DNA of 64,000 nucleotides from Novosphingobium terrae (GCF_017163935.1 NZ_JABVZR010000002.1:496001-560000); one strand, 5' to 3'; shown: positions 1 through 8,836, counted from the stretch's first letter. Made by a program: numbers and translations. Notes: generated by a model from the letters alone, not told the origin.

Positions 1-1085
1 GGAAGATCCACCACCGGGCGGGGCGTGGGCTGAACCATCCGCATGCGCGCCGGGCTGACGCTGTCGTCCCAGTGCAGTTCGTCAATCGCCACGCTGCGGC
101 GGAAATGGTCACCGCCTTTCGCATCCGCCGTGTGATAGGTGATGTACCATTTGCCTTTGAACTCGGCAAAACCGGGGTGCGAAGTGGTGGAGGACACAGG
201 CGGCAGCACCACACCCGTGTAGGTCCATGGCCCCAGCGGGCCGGGCGCGGTGCCATAGGCGATGCAGGCGTGATAGACGGCAGGGGTGCAGCCGTCGCCC
301 TGCTTCACATCATTGCCCGCATAGGCCAGATAATAGGTACCCTTGCGCTTGAAGAGCCATGGCGCCTCGAAAAAGCCCTTGAGCGAGGTGACAGCCACCG
401 GCTGCCCCTTGGGCGTGACCATATCGCGCTCCAGCTCCATGCCGCGCAGCTGGCCGAAGGTGCCCCAATAGATGTAGACGCGCCCGTCATCGTCCACGAA
501 GGGCGTGGGGTCGATGTTCTGCATCGCATTGCGCACCGGCGCCGCCTGCGAAATGATCGGCCCCTGCGGATGAGCATCCACCCATGGCCCCAAGGGCGTG
601 TCGGAGACGGCCACGCCGATGCCGAAGCAATCCTTGTCCTCGCAAGACCCGCGCATCACCGGGGCGTAGAGATAGAAGCGCTTGTCGCCCCCCTGCACGA
701 TCTGCCCGGCATAGGCCCGGGCCGGAGCCGCCCAGGCGAAGACCTTTTCGGGGCGCAGCATGGCGGGATAGAAACGCCAGTCACCGGAAGCCACGTCCTT
801 GGTGGCCAGCATCTGCCATTCGTTCATGATAAAGTCGTTGACGCCCGGCGGGGCCTCATCGCGCCCGGTCAGAATGTAGAGCGTATCGCCCACCACCAGC
901 GGCGCGGGATCGGTGGAGTAAGTGCGGCCATCGGACAGGATAGGGTTGTGCGCGGCATGAACCGGCACCGGAACAACGGCCGTGGCCGGATAGGGCGGCA
1001 AAGCGGGCACACCCTCGGCATGGGCGAGAGCGCTTGTGGTCAGCGCCAGCGTGGCACAAGTTGCGATATATTGCGCGAGACGCAT
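1..1085 (-). CDS. GH43 family glycoside hydrolase (arabinofuranosidase/xylosidase type), 3' end cut by window
   Basis: Secreted glycosidase expected to remove terminal alpha-L-arabinofuranose or beta-D-xylose. The frame is open from ATG at 1085 to base 1 (361 codons), so the C-terminus lies outside. Residues 1-23 form a signal peptide ending in SALAHA. The three GH43 acids are visible: an Asp in STDPAP (general base), an Asp in NIDPTPFVDDDG (pKa modulator) and a Glu in FFEAPWLF (general acid). The start is set by the signal peptide. The upstream gap shared with the divergent POT gene carries a GTATAC element about 44 bases before the start, so it probably belongs to the GntR regulon. In Bifidobacterium a GH43 enzyme, HypAA, removes the terminal arabinose of hydroxyproline-linked tetra-arabinoside. 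The same role here is inference. Confidence 0.85.
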   Translation of the reverse strand, partial: MRLAQYIATCATLALTTSALAHAEGVPALPPYPATAVVPVPVHAAHNPILSDGRTYSTDPAPLVVGDTLYILTGRDEAPPGVNDFIMNEWQMLATKDVASGDWRFYPAMLRPEKVFAWAAPARAYAGQIVQGGDKRFYLYAPVMRGSCEDKDCFGIGVAVSDTPLGPWVDAHPQGPIISQAAPVRNAMQNIDPTPFVDDDGRVYIYWGTFGQLRGMELERDMVTPKGQPVAVTSLKGFFEAPWLFKRKGTYYLAYAGNDVKQGDGCTPAVYHACIAYGTAPGPLGPWTYTGVVLPPVSSTTSHPGFAEFKGKWYITYHTADAKGGDHFRRSVAIDELHWDDSVSPARMRMVQPTPRPVVDL

Positions 1086-1125
1086 TCCTGGCACCCCCCT
1101 GTCAGCCCGGTCGATTTCAGGCAGG

Positions 1126-1137
1126 ATAGTATACGAT
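1126..1137. promoter_or_regulatory. GTATAC-core operator, GH43/POT intergenic region
   Basis: The plus strand reads ATAGTATACGAT, whose complement ATCGTATACTAT matches the consensus ATCGTATACTRTA seen at 8770, 11635, 15671 and 26094. The core GTATAC is at 1129-1134. FCD-type GntR regulators such as UxuR and ExuR of E. coli bind sites with a GGTATACC core, so the GntR protein at 4655 is the likely binder. Relative to GH43 the asymmetric flanks run opposite to the other sites. A weaker look-alike, AATATACC, lies at 1258-1265 just before the POT gene. Confidence 0.65.
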
Positions 1138-1274
1138 AAAAACACTGACAATCCCACAAAAGCAGACTTCTGGCGATAAATTATCCAGCCTTTCGAGATG
1201 CCATCCTCATCATAAAGCCATTTTCCACACCCGACAGGCTGGACAGCAGAGAAATATAATATACCAAATGCTCC

Positions 1275-2672
1275 ATGAGCATCGCGCGCGACATCACCAC
1301 CCAGACCAGCGCCCCCTCTACCCGCAGCGGCACGCAGGATGGACCACAGGCCAACTCCCGCCATCCGCGCGGCCTGACCGTGCTGGCCACAACCGAATTA
1401 TGGGAGCGCTTTTCCTTCTACGGCATGCAGGCGCTGCTGATGCTCTATATGACCACGCGGCTGGTGCCTCTGGCAGGCCATGGCGGGGTGTGGGGATGGC
1501 TGGGGCTGCGCCGGGCCTTGCAGAGCGTGCTGGGGCCGCTCTCCGATCAGGCCTATGCCTCGCAGATCTTCGGGCTCTACACCGGGCTGGTCTATCTGAC
1601 GCCGCTGGCCGGAGGCCTGCTGGGGGACCGCCTACTGGGCCGCCGCCAGACCGTGCTGCTGGGCGGAGCGCTGATGGCGCTGGGCCATTTCCTGCTCGCG
1701 GTGGAGGCAGCCTTTCTGCCCGCGCTGCTGCTGCTGATCCTTGGCTCGGGCTGCCTGAAAGGCAACATCGCCACGCAGGTCGGCGCGCTCTACGCCCCGG
1801 CGGACCGGCGGCGCGACCGGGCCTATCTGCTGTTCAATCTGGGCATCAATCTGGGCGCCTTTGCCGGGCCGCTGGTCTGCGGCGTGCTGGGCGAGCAGGG
1901 CAACTGGCACCTTGGCTTTGCCATGGCGGGGCTGGGCATGCTGGTCGGGCTGGCGATCTATGTCATCGGCTGGCGCCATCTGCCGCGTGACACCGCCATA
2001 GCCCACCCCTGCGCCGAAGCGCAGCCCCTCACCGACGCACGTCGCCGGGTTGGCGTGCTGCTGGCGCTGGTGGCGCTCACGGCTTTTTACAACATCCCCG
2101 TGGGCGAAGGCTTCAACGTCTTCCCCTTGTGGATCGATGCCGCCGCCAACCGCCAGCTGGGCGGCTTCACCATTCCCGTCTCATGGTATCTGGCTGCTGA
2201 CGGGCTGGTGACGGTGCTGGCCTCGCCGCTGGTGGTGATGCTGTGGAAGCGCCAGACCGAACGGGGCACGCTGCCCCCGGTCGCCTTGCGCATCGGCATC
2301 GGCTGCGCAGCCATGGCGGCGGCGGATGGTCTGCTGGCGATCCTTGCCCATCTCTGGCCTCTGCCGCATAGCCTCGGCCCGCTGGCCGGTTATGCCTATT
2401 TCCTGCTGGCCTCCTCTGCCTATCTCTATGTCATGCCGGTGCTGCTGGCGGCGGTAGCCGGCGCCGCCCCGCCACGCCTGACAGCCACGATGATGGGTGC
2501 GGCCTATGCCGGCCTCTTCGTCGCCAACCTGACCGCGGGCTGGCTGGCGCGCTTTTACGAACCCTGGGGAGCGGCCCGTTTCTGGGCCTTTCACGCAGCC
2601 ATCGCCGCCACCGGCGCCTGTCTGGCCGTGATCGCCCGCCGCCCCCTCTCCCTGCCCGACGAACAGCCTTAA
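1275..2672 (+). CDS. POT-family proton-coupled oligopeptide transporter
   Basis: Inner-membrane MFS-type symporter expected to import di- and tripeptides with protons. At 465 residues it has the usual family length. After a polar N-terminus comes the POT motif ELWERFSFYG near residue 44 (ExxER, proton coupling), then GDRLLGRRQ in the loop after the second helix pair and FNLGINLGAF near 190, the second family signature. About 12-14 hydrophobic helices are visible. It sits 15 bases before a DUF885 peptidase gene and is probably co-transcribed with it. It diverges from GH43 across a GTATAC operator. The natural reading is uptake of short peptides released by the neighbouring secreted peptidases. 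Confidence 0.88.
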   Translation: MSIARDITTQTSAPSTRSGTQDGPQANSRHPRGLTVLATTELWERFSFYGMQALLMLYMTTRLVPLAGHGGVWGWLGLRRALQSVLGPLSDQAYASQIFGLYTGLVYLTPLAGGLLGDRLLGRRQTVLLGGALMALGHFLLAVEAAFLPALLLLILGSGCLKGNIATQVGALYAPADRRRDRAYLLFNLGINLGAFAGPLVCGVLGEQGNWHLGFAMAGLGMLVGLAIYVIGWRHLPRDTAIAHPCAEAQPLTDARRRVGVLLALVALTAFYNIPVGEGFNVFPLWIDAAANRQLGGFTIPVSWYLAADGLVTVLASPLVVMLWKRQTERGTLPPVALRIGIGCAAMAAADGLLAILAHLWPLPHSLGPLAGYAYFLLASSAYLYVMPVLLAAVAGAAPPRLTATMMGAAYAGLFVANLTAGWLARFYEPWGAARFWAFHAAIAATGACLAVIARRPLSLPDEQP

Positions 2673-2687
2673 CGAAAGACACGCTCC

Positions 2688-4499
2688 ATGACCCGCCCCA
2701 TGACCCATGTCCGGCACTGCAACCTCTGGCGGGCGAGCGTGGCGCTGCTGGCGCTCTGCGCCCTCTCGGGCCCGGTGCTGGCCGCGCCAAAGGCGCCCGC
2801 CAAAACCACCGTACACCAGAACGATGACGCCCGTTTCGAGCAGATCGTGGCAAAGGAATGGGCCTGGCGGAAAAAGCAGATGGCCGCCAATGAAGACAGC
2901 GACGGCGCCAATGCCATGCTGCTGCCCGATGTGAGCACGGCAGCGCAAGAGGCCAAGACGCGCCGCTGGGAGGAGGTAAGCGCCGCGCTCGACCATATCG
3001 TGCCCGCGCATCTGTCGGAAGCCAACCGCACCAATTACGCGATCTATCGCTATCAGATCGCCACGCTGCTCTCCCAGCAGCATTATCGCGAGTATGAAAA
3101 GCCGCTCAACGCCGACAGCAACTTCTGGGGCGATGTGGCGGAAAGCGGGCGCGGCACGCTGCACAGCGCGAAGGAGATCACCGACTATATCGCCATGCTG
3201 CGCCAGATCCCGCGTTATTACGACCAGCAGATCGCCAATATGCAGGCCGGGCTGGCGCGCGGCTTCACCCCGCCGCGCATCACGATGAAGGGGCGCGAGG
3301 AGTCGATCCTGCCGATCGTCGAGGCTGCCACGCCTCAGGACAATCCCTTCTACGCCCCCTTGAAGACCATGCCCGCCGGTATCCCCGCCGCCGAGCAGGA
3401 AAGCCTGCGCAAACAGGCCGCAGAGGCGATCACGCAGGCCGTGGTTCCGGCCCATCGCAAGCTGCTCACCTTCCTGCGGCAGGACTATCTGCCCCATGCC
3501 CGCACCGCGCTGGACGCTTTCTCGCTGCCCGACGGCAAGGCCTATTATCAGGCCCAGATCCGCGAATTCACCACGCTGGACCTGCCGCCTGAACAGATCC
3601 ACCGCATCGGGCTGGAGGAAGTCGCCCGCATCCGCGCCGAGATGATGGCGGTGATGCAGGAGGTGCATTTCAAAGGCGATCTGCCCGCCTTCCTCGCCTT
3701 TCTGCGCAAGGACCCGCAGTTCTATGTGACCACGCCCCAGGCCCTGCTCGACCGCGCGGCATGGATCGCCAAGGAGTTCGACGGCAAGGCGGGCGACTGG
3801 TTCGGCCATCTGCCGCGCCGCCGCTTTGCCGTGGTGCCGGTGCCCGATGCCATCGCCCCCTTCTACACCGGCGGGCGTGGCGGGCCGGGGGTCTATCTGG
3901 TCAACACCTGGAACCTGCCCTCGCGCCCGCTCTATTCGCTGCCCGCGCTCACGCTGCATGAAAGCGCGCCGGGCCATGCCTTCCAGATGCCGCTGGCCGC
4001 CGAAAACAAGGGGCTGCCCGCCTTTCGCCAGCAAAGCTACATCTCCGCCTATGGCGAAGGCTGGGCGCTCTATTGCGAGAAGCTGGGCGAGGAAATGGGC
4101 ATGTATCACACGCCCTATGAGCGTTTCGGCATGCTCTCCTACCAGATGTGGCGCGCGGCGCGGCTGGTGGTGGACACCGGCCTGCACACCAAGGGCTGGA
4201 GCCGCGAACAGGCGCAAAATTACCTGCGCGACAACACCGCCCTCTCCGACCACGAGATCGAGACCGAAACCGATCGCTACATCGCCTGGCCCGGGCAGGC
4301 GCTCAGCTATTATCTGGGCGAGAAGGCGATTGTCGACGCGCGGGCCAAGGCGCAACAGGCGCTCGGACCCAAATTCAACATCCGCGCCTTTCACGATATG
4401 ATCCTGCAACTGGGCTCGGTCCCGCTGCCGGTGCTTCAGGCCCGGGTGGATCGCTTTATCGCACAGGGCGGCAAGGGCCCTTACCCGGACGAGGAATGA
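2688..4499 (+). CDS. DUF885 family secreted metallopeptidase-like protein (copy 1)
   Basis: A 603-residue exported protein with a signal peptide ending near residue 33 (GPVLAAP). The DUF885 hallmark is HESAPGH near residue 423, an HExxxGH zinc-type motif, followed by GEGWALYCEKLGEEMG, which supplies a third acidic ligand. Members are annotated as peptidases, but few have been tested. It begins 15 bases after the POT transporter, so peptide cleavage and uptake are paired. A second ATG lies four codons downstream (2700) and could also be used. A paralogue with the same motifs is at 21069, and both lie in the proposed glycoprotein-degradation regulon. Substrate specificity, for example for hydroxyproline peptides, is inferred from context only. 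Confidence 0.85.
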   Translation: MTRPMTHVRHCNLWRASVALLALCALSGPVLAAPKAPAKTTVHQNDDARFEQIVAKEWAWRKKQMAANEDSDGANAMLLPDVSTAAQEAKTRRWEEVSAALDHIVPAHLSEANRTNYAIYRYQIATLLSQQHYREYEKPLNADSNFWGDVAESGRGTLHSAKEITDYIAMLRQIPRYYDQQIANMQAGLARGFTPPRITMKGREESILPIVEAATPQDNPFYAPLKTMPAGIPAAEQESLRKQAAEAITQAVVPAHRKLLTFLRQDYLPHARTALDAFSLPDGKAYYQAQIREFTTLDLPPEQIHRIGLEEVARIRAEMMAVMQEVHFKGDLPAFLAFLRKDPQFYVTTPQALLDRAAWIAKEFDGKAGDWFGHLPRRRFAVVPVPDAIAPFYTGGRGGPGVYLVNTWNLPSRPLYSLPALTLHESAPGHAFQMPLAAENKGLPAFRQQSYISAYGEGWALYCEKLGEEMGMYHTPYERFGMLSYQMWRAARLVVDTGLHTKGWSREQAQNYLRDNTALSDHEIETETDRYIAWPGQALSYYLGEKAIVDARAKAQQALGPKFNIRAFHDMILQLGSVPLPVLQARVDRFIAQGGKGPYPDEE

Positions 4500-4590
4500 C
4501 CGGCCAAGGCATCGCTTGAGCCCGATCGAATACCCAATAAACCCCGCCTATACGGGGGCAGAAATGCCCTCCTTGTGGATGCGTGAAGCT

Positions 4591-4603
4591 TTTAGTATAC
4601 CGC
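4591..4603. promoter_or_regulatory. GTATAC-core operator upstream of gntR
   Basis: The plus strand reads TTTAGTATACCGC with GTATAC at 4595-4600, about 55 bases before the GntR start at 4655. The right flank departs from the consensus, so this is a weaker site. It would allow the regulator to control its own gene, as is common in the FCD group. The rest of 4500-4654 has a small CCCCG/CGGGG hairpin (4542-4557) and nothing else I can identify. Confidence 0.5.
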
Positions 4604-4654
4604 TCATCCACCTGCCCCGCATGTTTCCAGCCCCCTGACGAGTAGACTGTCAAT

Positions 4655-5302
4655 ATGAGCCTCATTGTCCGCACCCTGTCGGAACAGATCTTTGATATTC
4701 TTAAAGAGAAAATCGTGGGAGGTCAGCTGAGCAGCGAACAGCCCATTCGACAGGACGCTCTGGCCGCCGAACTGGGCGTCAGCAAGATTCCCCTGCGTGA
4801 GGCGCTGGCGCGGCTGGAGCAGGAAGGTCTGCTCTATTCGCAGGCCAATCGCGGCTTTTTCGTTCGCATGATGACTTCGGCGGAGGCCGAGGAAATTTAC
4901 GCGCTGCGTCTGGCCATCGAACCGGCGGCGGTGGGCATGGCCTCGGTGGCCGCCAATCAGGAGGAGCGCGATCTGGCCGTGGAGGCGCTCAAGGCGCTGG
5001 ATGAGGCCGCCAACCACAATCTGGAGCTGGTGACCGCGCGCAACCGCGATTTCCATATGGCGCTGATCCGCCCCTGCCGCCGGGAACTGACGGTGCAGCT
5101 GATCGGCCGCCTGCAAACCCAGGCCGAGCGCTATACCTACAAGCATCTGGAACCGGCGGGGCGGGGCGACCGGGCGCATCTGGAGCATACGGTGATGCTC
5201 AAGGCATGGCTGTCGCGCAATGCGCAGCGCGCCGAGGAGCTGGCCGCCGCGCATATCACCGGCACGCTGGAAGATCTGCGCCGCCAGTTCGAAGTCAACT
5301 GA
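4655..5302 (+). CDS. GntR-family transcriptional regulator, FCD subfamily
   Basis: A 215-residue cytoplasmic DNA-binding regulator. The N-terminal 70 residues form a winged helix-turn-helix (IRQDALAAELGVSKIPLREALARLEQEG). Residues 80-210 form an all-helical FCD ligand-binding domain with RNRDFHMALI near residue 128 and the HLEHTVMLKAW metal-binding stretch near 170. Family members bind sugar acids, amino acids or similar metabolites and usually repress catabolic genes. It lies between the POT/DUF885 unit and the hydroxyproline-type operon. GTATAC elements occur before it and before most transcription units of this region, which makes it the best candidate regulator. The ligand is unknown; hydroxyproline, a pyrroline intermediate or arabinose are reasonable guesses. 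Confidence 0.87.
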   Translation: MSLIVRTLSEQIFDILKEKIVGGQLSSEQPIRQDALAAELGVSKIPLREALARLEQEGLLYSQANRGFFVRMMTSAEAEEIYALRLAIEPAAVGMASVAANQEERDLAVEALKALDEAANHNLELVTARNRDFHMALIRPCRRELTVQLIGRLQTQAERYTYKHLEPAGRGDRAHLEHTVMLKAWLSRNAQRAEELAAAHITGTLEDLRRQFEVN

Positions 5303-5313
5303 GGCTCAAGCGA

Positions 5314-5341
5314 GGCGGGGAAAGGCACGCCCTTCCCCGCC
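5314..5341. terminator. hairpin between convergent gntR and permease genes
   Basis: The 9-bp stem GGCGGGGAA (5314-5322) pairs with TTCCCCGCC (5333-5341) around a 10-base loop that can pair further. It sits in the 46-base gap between two convergent genes, as expected of a bidirectional terminator, but there is no T-run on either side. Confidence 0.5.
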
Positions 5342-5348
5342 CCATGCC

Positions 5349-6782
5349 TCATTCAGCAGGCAGCTCCTCAACAACGCGCCCCGCCACAAGGCCGCGCGTC
5401 CGCCCGTAGAGCACATAGATCGCCAGCCCGATCGCATTCCACTCGCCAAAGCGCACCAGCGTCTTGCCCGGCAGCGAGGCCATCAGATAGAGGCAGCCCA
5501 CCACCGCCAGCGTGCCCACCAGATAGGGCTGCGGGCAGTTGAAGATGCGCTTCAAATCGGGCGCCCGGCGGCGCAGCACCATCAGCGACAGGCCCACCGC
5601 GATAAAGGCGAGCAGCGTGCCCGCATTGGCCAGTTCGGCGATCTCGTCCAGTCGGAAGAAGCCCGCGACTCCCGCCACCAGCAGGCCGGTCACCCCGGTG
5701 ATCAGCTGAGGCGTGCCGGTGCGCTGCGACACGCGGGCAAGGCCGGGGGGCAGCAGACCGTCGCGCGCCATGACGAAGAAGATGCGGCTCTGCCCATACA
5801 TCATCACCAGAATGACCGAGGGCAAGGCCAGCAGCGCCGCCCCGGCAATCGCCCAGCTGGCAAAGGGATGGCCCAGCGTGCGCAGCACCAGCGCCAGCGG
5901 CTCGGCGGATTTGCCCAGCACCTGATAGGGCAGCGCACCGATGGCCGAAACCGCCACAAGGATATAGATCAGCGTGCACAGCGCCATGGAGCCGACGATG
6001 CCGATGGTCAGATCGCGCGAGGGGTTGCGCGCCTCCTCCGCCGAGGTGGCCACCGCATCGAAGCCATAGAAGGCGAAGAAGACGATGGCCGCCGCCGCCA
6101 TCACGCCGCGCGTTTCATCGCCCTCCATATGGCTGGTGAAACCATAGGGCATGAAGGGATGGAGATGCGAGGCATCGAACACCGGCAGGGCCAGCGCCAC
6201 AAACACCACCAGCGCCACCATCTTGATCAGCACCAGCACGATGTTGAGCGTCGCGCTTTCCCGCGTGCCCAGCATCAGCATGCCCGCAATGCCCAGCGAC
6301 ACCACCACGGCGGGCAGGTTGATGATCCCGCCGCCATGCGGCCCGGACAGCAGCAATGCGGGCAGATGCACCCCTGCCGATTGCAGCCAGCCCACCAGAT
6401 AGCCAGACCAGCCCACCGCCACGGTGGAGCAGGCCAGCGAATATTCCAGGATCAGGCTCCATCCCACGACCCAGGCGACGGTTTCGCCCAACACCGCATA
6501 GGAATAGGTGTAGGCGCCGCCCGCGCGCGGCATCAGCGTGGCCATCTCGGCATAGGCCAGCGCCGCGCAAGCGCAGACCAGCCCTGCCACCAGAAAGGCC
6601 AGCACCACGCCCGGCCCGGCCCGGTCCGCCCCCACGCCGATCAGCGTGTAGATGCCCGTGCCGACAATCGCCCCCACGCCCAGTGCCACCAGATGCGGCC
6701 ATGACAGCGTGGGCTTCAGCCGATGCCTGGCATCGGGGGCCGCCTCGCTGATCACCGGCTTGCGCAGCCCCAGAATGCTCAT
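5349..6782 (-). CDS. APC superfamily amino-acid permease (CAT-like)
   Basis: Inner-membrane amino-acid transporter of 477 residues with about 12-14 hydrophobic helices. The N-terminus shows the APC signature LGVGAIVGTGIYTLIG in helix 1, followed by EMATLMPRAGGAYTYSYAVLGE. This matches the cationic-amino-acid-transporter-like (YfnA) branch. It is the last gene of a minus-strand operon, 24 bases after the epimerase gene. Next to a hydroxyproline epimerase and a DHDPS-family deaminase, free hydroxyproline is a likely cargo, but specificity cannot be read from the sequence. The start at 6782 has a purine-rich ribosome site (AAGAGGA) close to the ATG. Confidence 0.85.
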   Translation of the reverse strand: MSILGLRKPVISEAAPDARHRLKPTLSWPHLVALGVGAIVGTGIYTLIGVGADRAGPGVVLAFLVAGLVCACAALAYAEMATLMPRAGGAYTYSYAVLGETVAWVVGWSLILEYSLACSTVAVGWSGYLVGWLQSAGVHLPALLLSGPHGGGIINLPAVVVSLGIAGMLMLGTRESATLNIVLVLIKMVALVVFVALALPVFDASHLHPFMPYGFTSHMEGDETRGVMAAAAIVFFAFYGFDAVATSAEEARNPSRDLTIGIVGSMALCTLIYILVAVSAIGALPYQVLGKSAEPLALVLRTLGHPFASWAIAGAALLALPSVILVMMYGQSRIFFVMARDGLLPPGLARVSQRTGTPQLITGVTGLLVAGVAGFFRLDEIAELANAGTLLAFIAVGLSLMVLRRRAPDLKRIFNCPQPYLVGTLAVVGCLYLMASLPGKTLVRFGEWNAIGLAIYVLYGRTRGLVAGRVVEELPAE

Positions 6783-6806
6783 TCCTCTTATCCCCCCAAC
6801 CTTGCG

Positions 6807-7805
6807 TCAAACCACCGAGAAGCCGGCCCAGAACGGGTCTTCACGGTCGATCCATATGGTGTTGAACCCTGTTGCCACCGCGCTTCCCTCGATCGAGGGG
6901 ATGATGGCGGGCGCTCCCATCAGCGAGGTTTCGGCTTCGACCCGCCCGATGAAGCGGCTGCCGATATAGCTCTCGTGGACGAAGCGATCCCCTACGTTAA
7001 GTTGCCCCTTGTGCACCAGATGGGCGAGCCGGGCCGAGGTGCCTGTGCCGCAAGGGCTGCGATCGATGGCGCGTTCGCCATAGAACACCGCATTGCGCCC
7101 ATCGGCACCTTCTCCGCGCGGCTTATCGGCCCAGAGCACATGGCTGACACCGCTGATGCGCTCGTCCAGCGGATGGGTGGGCGTGTAGACCGCGCGCACC
7201 AGCTCGCGGATGGTACGGCTCAGTTCGACGATGCGCGAGGCGCCCAGATCGTCGAGCCCGGTGTAGGCGCCCTGCGGCTCGATGATGGCGTAGAAATTGC
7301 CGCCATAGGCCACGTCCAGCGTGAGCGGGCCAAAGCCGGGGACATCGATCGCGATGCCGGTGGCCGCCACGAAAGCCGGAACATTGCGGATGCGCACCCA
7401 GGTCACCTTCTGGCCCTGCGTGCCATAGTCGATGTCGATCACCCCGGCGGGGACCTCGATCCGCAACTGGCCGGGCGTGCGGGGCGTGATCAGCCCATGC
7501 TCCAGCCCGAAGGTGACGAGGCCGATGGTGCCATGGCCGCACATCGGCAGACAGCCGGAGGTCTCGATGAAGAGGATGCCGCAATCGGCATCTTCCTGCG
7601 TGGGCGGGAAGAGAAAACCGCCTGACATCATGTCATGCCCGCGCGGTTCGAAGCACAGGCCGGTGCGAATCCAGTCGAAGCGCTCAAGGAAATCGGCGCG
7701 GCGCTCGATCATGCTGGAGCCGCGCAGCAACGGCGCCCCGCCCGCCACAAGGCGAACGGGGTTACCGGCTGTGTGGCCATCGATGCAGAAGAAATGATGG
7801 CGCAT
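6807..7805 (-). CDS. proline racemase family: 4-hydroxyproline 2-epimerase
   Basis: Interconverts trans-4-hydroxy-L-proline and cis-4-hydroxy-D-proline, the first step of bacterial hydroxyproline catabolism. The 332-residue protein begins HHFFCIDGHTAGNPVR, a typical family N-terminus. Both catalytic cysteines are present: MCGHG near residue 89 and SPCGTGTSAR near residue 252. Two cysteines mark epimerases or racemases, whereas trans-3-hydroxyproline dehydratases have Thr at the second site. The ATG at 7805 is preferred because it begins the conserved N-terminus and lies 11 bases after the deaminase stop; the frame stays open upstream to 7862. The operon partner that completes Hyp catabolism supports this call over proline racemase. 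Confidence 0.88.
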   Translation of the reverse strand: MRHHFFCIDGHTAGNPVRLVAGGAPLLRGSSMIERRADFLERFDWIRTGLCFEPRGHDMMSGGFLFPPTQEDADCGILFIETSGCLPMCGHGTIGLVTFGLEHGLITPRTPGQLRIEVPAGVIDIDYGTQGQKVTWVRIRNVPAFVAATGIAIDVPGFGPLTLDVAYGGNFYAIIEPQGAYTGLDDLGASRIVELSRTIRELVRAVYTPTHPLDERISGVSHVLWADKPRGEGADGRNAVFYGERAIDRSPCGTGTSARLAHLVHKGQLNVGDRFVHESYIGSRFIGRVEAETSLMGAPAIIPSIEGSAVATGFNTIWIDREDPFWAGFSVV

Positions 7806-7816
7806 ACAGTTGACTT

Positions 7817-8740
7817 TCAGGCCGCGACGGCCGGTTTGAGCGTGGGACGCGTGGCGGCGCATTGCTCGACCCAGGCGATGACATCGGCACGGCGTTGCCC
7901 TGTCAGCGGCAGGCGAGGCATGCGCACACGCTCGCTGCCGCGGCCCATGATCTGCTCGGCCAGCTTGATCGACTGGACAAGATCATGCTCGGCATCGAGA
8001 TGGAGCAGCGGCATGAACCAGCGGTAGATGGCGCGCGCCTCATCGAGCCGCCCTTCGTTCACCGCCGCGACAAGGCGCACGGATTCCTCCGGGAAGGCGC
8101 TGGTCAGGCCCGAGACCCAACCTGAGGCGCCCAGCAGCAGCCCTTCGAGCGCCACATCGTCAAGGCCCGCCATCACCGTATACCGATCGCCAAAGCGGTT
8201 GATCACATCGGTGATGCGGCGCGTATCGGGCGCGCTTTCCTTGACGGCCACCAGATTGGGCACGTCGCGCAAAGCCTCCAGCGTGGCGAAATCGACGTTC
8301 ACGCGATAGGCGGGCGGGTTGTTGTAAAGCATGATCGGCAGGCTGGTTGCCTCGGCCACGGCGCGGAAATGAGCCTGCAGCTCTTCCCTGGTGGGCACAT
8401 AGACCATGGCGGGCAGGAGCATCAACGCATCGACGCCGAGTTTTTCCGCGTCACGGGCATAGTCGATGGCGCGCGCCGTGGTCATTTCCGACACACCCGC
8501 CACCAGCGGGACCTTGCCGCCCACCGCCTCGACACCGGCGGCGAGAACCTTGCGCTTTTCATCGGCTTCGAGCGAGTTGTTTTCCCCGCAGGTGCCCAGC
8601 AGGATCAGGCCATCGACCCCATCCTTGACGAGCGCGGACTGAACGCCCTGCGTGGCATCGTAATCGATCGAGAGATCTTGCGCGAATTGTGTGGTGGCGG
8701 CGGGATAGACACCCTTCCACAGCACCTTGGATGCAGTCAT
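7817..8740 (-). CDS. DHDPS/NAL-family aldolase-type enzyme, probable 1-pyrroline-4-hydroxy-2-carboxylate deaminase
   Basis: Class I Schiff-base enzyme of 307 residues. Lys167 in VAVKES is the Schiff-base lysine and Tyr139 in LYNNPPAY is the catalytic tyrosine. GTCGENNSL near residue 50 replaces the usual GTTGE loop. In hydroxyproline operons this family deaminates 1-pyrroline-4-hydroxy-2-carboxylate to 2-oxoglutarate semialdehyde. The closely related 2-keto-3-deoxy-L-arabonate dehydratase makes the same product from arabinose, so that is the main alternative. The start at 8740 follows a strong ribosome site (AAGGAGG). The frame is open further upstream, but the GTATAC operator at 8770 would then lie inside the gene. 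It is the first gene of the deaminase-epimerase-permease operon. Confidence 0.82.
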   Translation of the reverse strand: MTASKVLWKGVYPAATTQFAQDLSIDYDATQGVQSALVKDGVDGLILLGTCGENNSLEADEKRKVLAAGVEAVGGKVPLVAGVSEMTTARAIDYARDAEKLGVDALMLLPAMVYVPTREELQAHFRAVAEATSLPIMLYNNPPAYRVNVDFATLEALRDVPNLVAVKESAPDTRRITDVINRFGDRYTVMAGLDDVALEGLLLGASGWVSGLTSAFPEESVRLVAAVNEGRLDEARAIYRWFMPLLHLDAEHDLVQSIKLAEQIMGRGSERVRMPRLPLTGQRRADVIAWVEQCAATRPTLKPAVAA

Positions 8741-8765
8741 GAACGCTTCCTCCTTAACTGCATTT

Positions 8766-8782
8766 TTTCGTATACTATATTC
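8766..8782. promoter_or_regulatory. GTATAC-core operator upstream of hydroxyproline-type operon
   Basis: TTTTCGTATACTATATT on the plus strand, with GTATAC at 8770-8775, 30 bases before the deaminase start. Read in the sense of the gene it gives ATATAGTATACGAAAA, the same orientation as the sites before both TonB receptors and GH127. It is close enough to the start to overlap the promoter, which suggests repression. Confidence 0.7.
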
Positions 8783-8836
8783 TAAATGGCGGCAAGCGGT
8801 TTTGTGCAAGGGGGCTGCGGGATTTGCCCCCTTGCA

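Noticed and set aside
72..1139. Long plus-strand reading frame opposite GH43
   Set aside because: It is antisense to a complete GH43 signature, is rich in Arg/His/Gly as expected of a shadow frame in high-GC DNA, and has no family features.
1258..1265. AATATACC before the POT gene as a full operator
   Set aside because: The core differs from GTATAC and the flanks do not match, so I mention it only as a weak look-alike.
2181..4409. 742-codon minus-strand reading frame
   Set aside because: It lies antisense to the end of the POT gene and the DUF885 gene, crosses their boundary, and shows only GC-driven composition.
5220..6704. 494-codon plus-strand frame, very rich in His, Gln and Arg
   Set aside because: It is antisense to the amino-acid permease; its composition is the mirror of membrane-helix codons.
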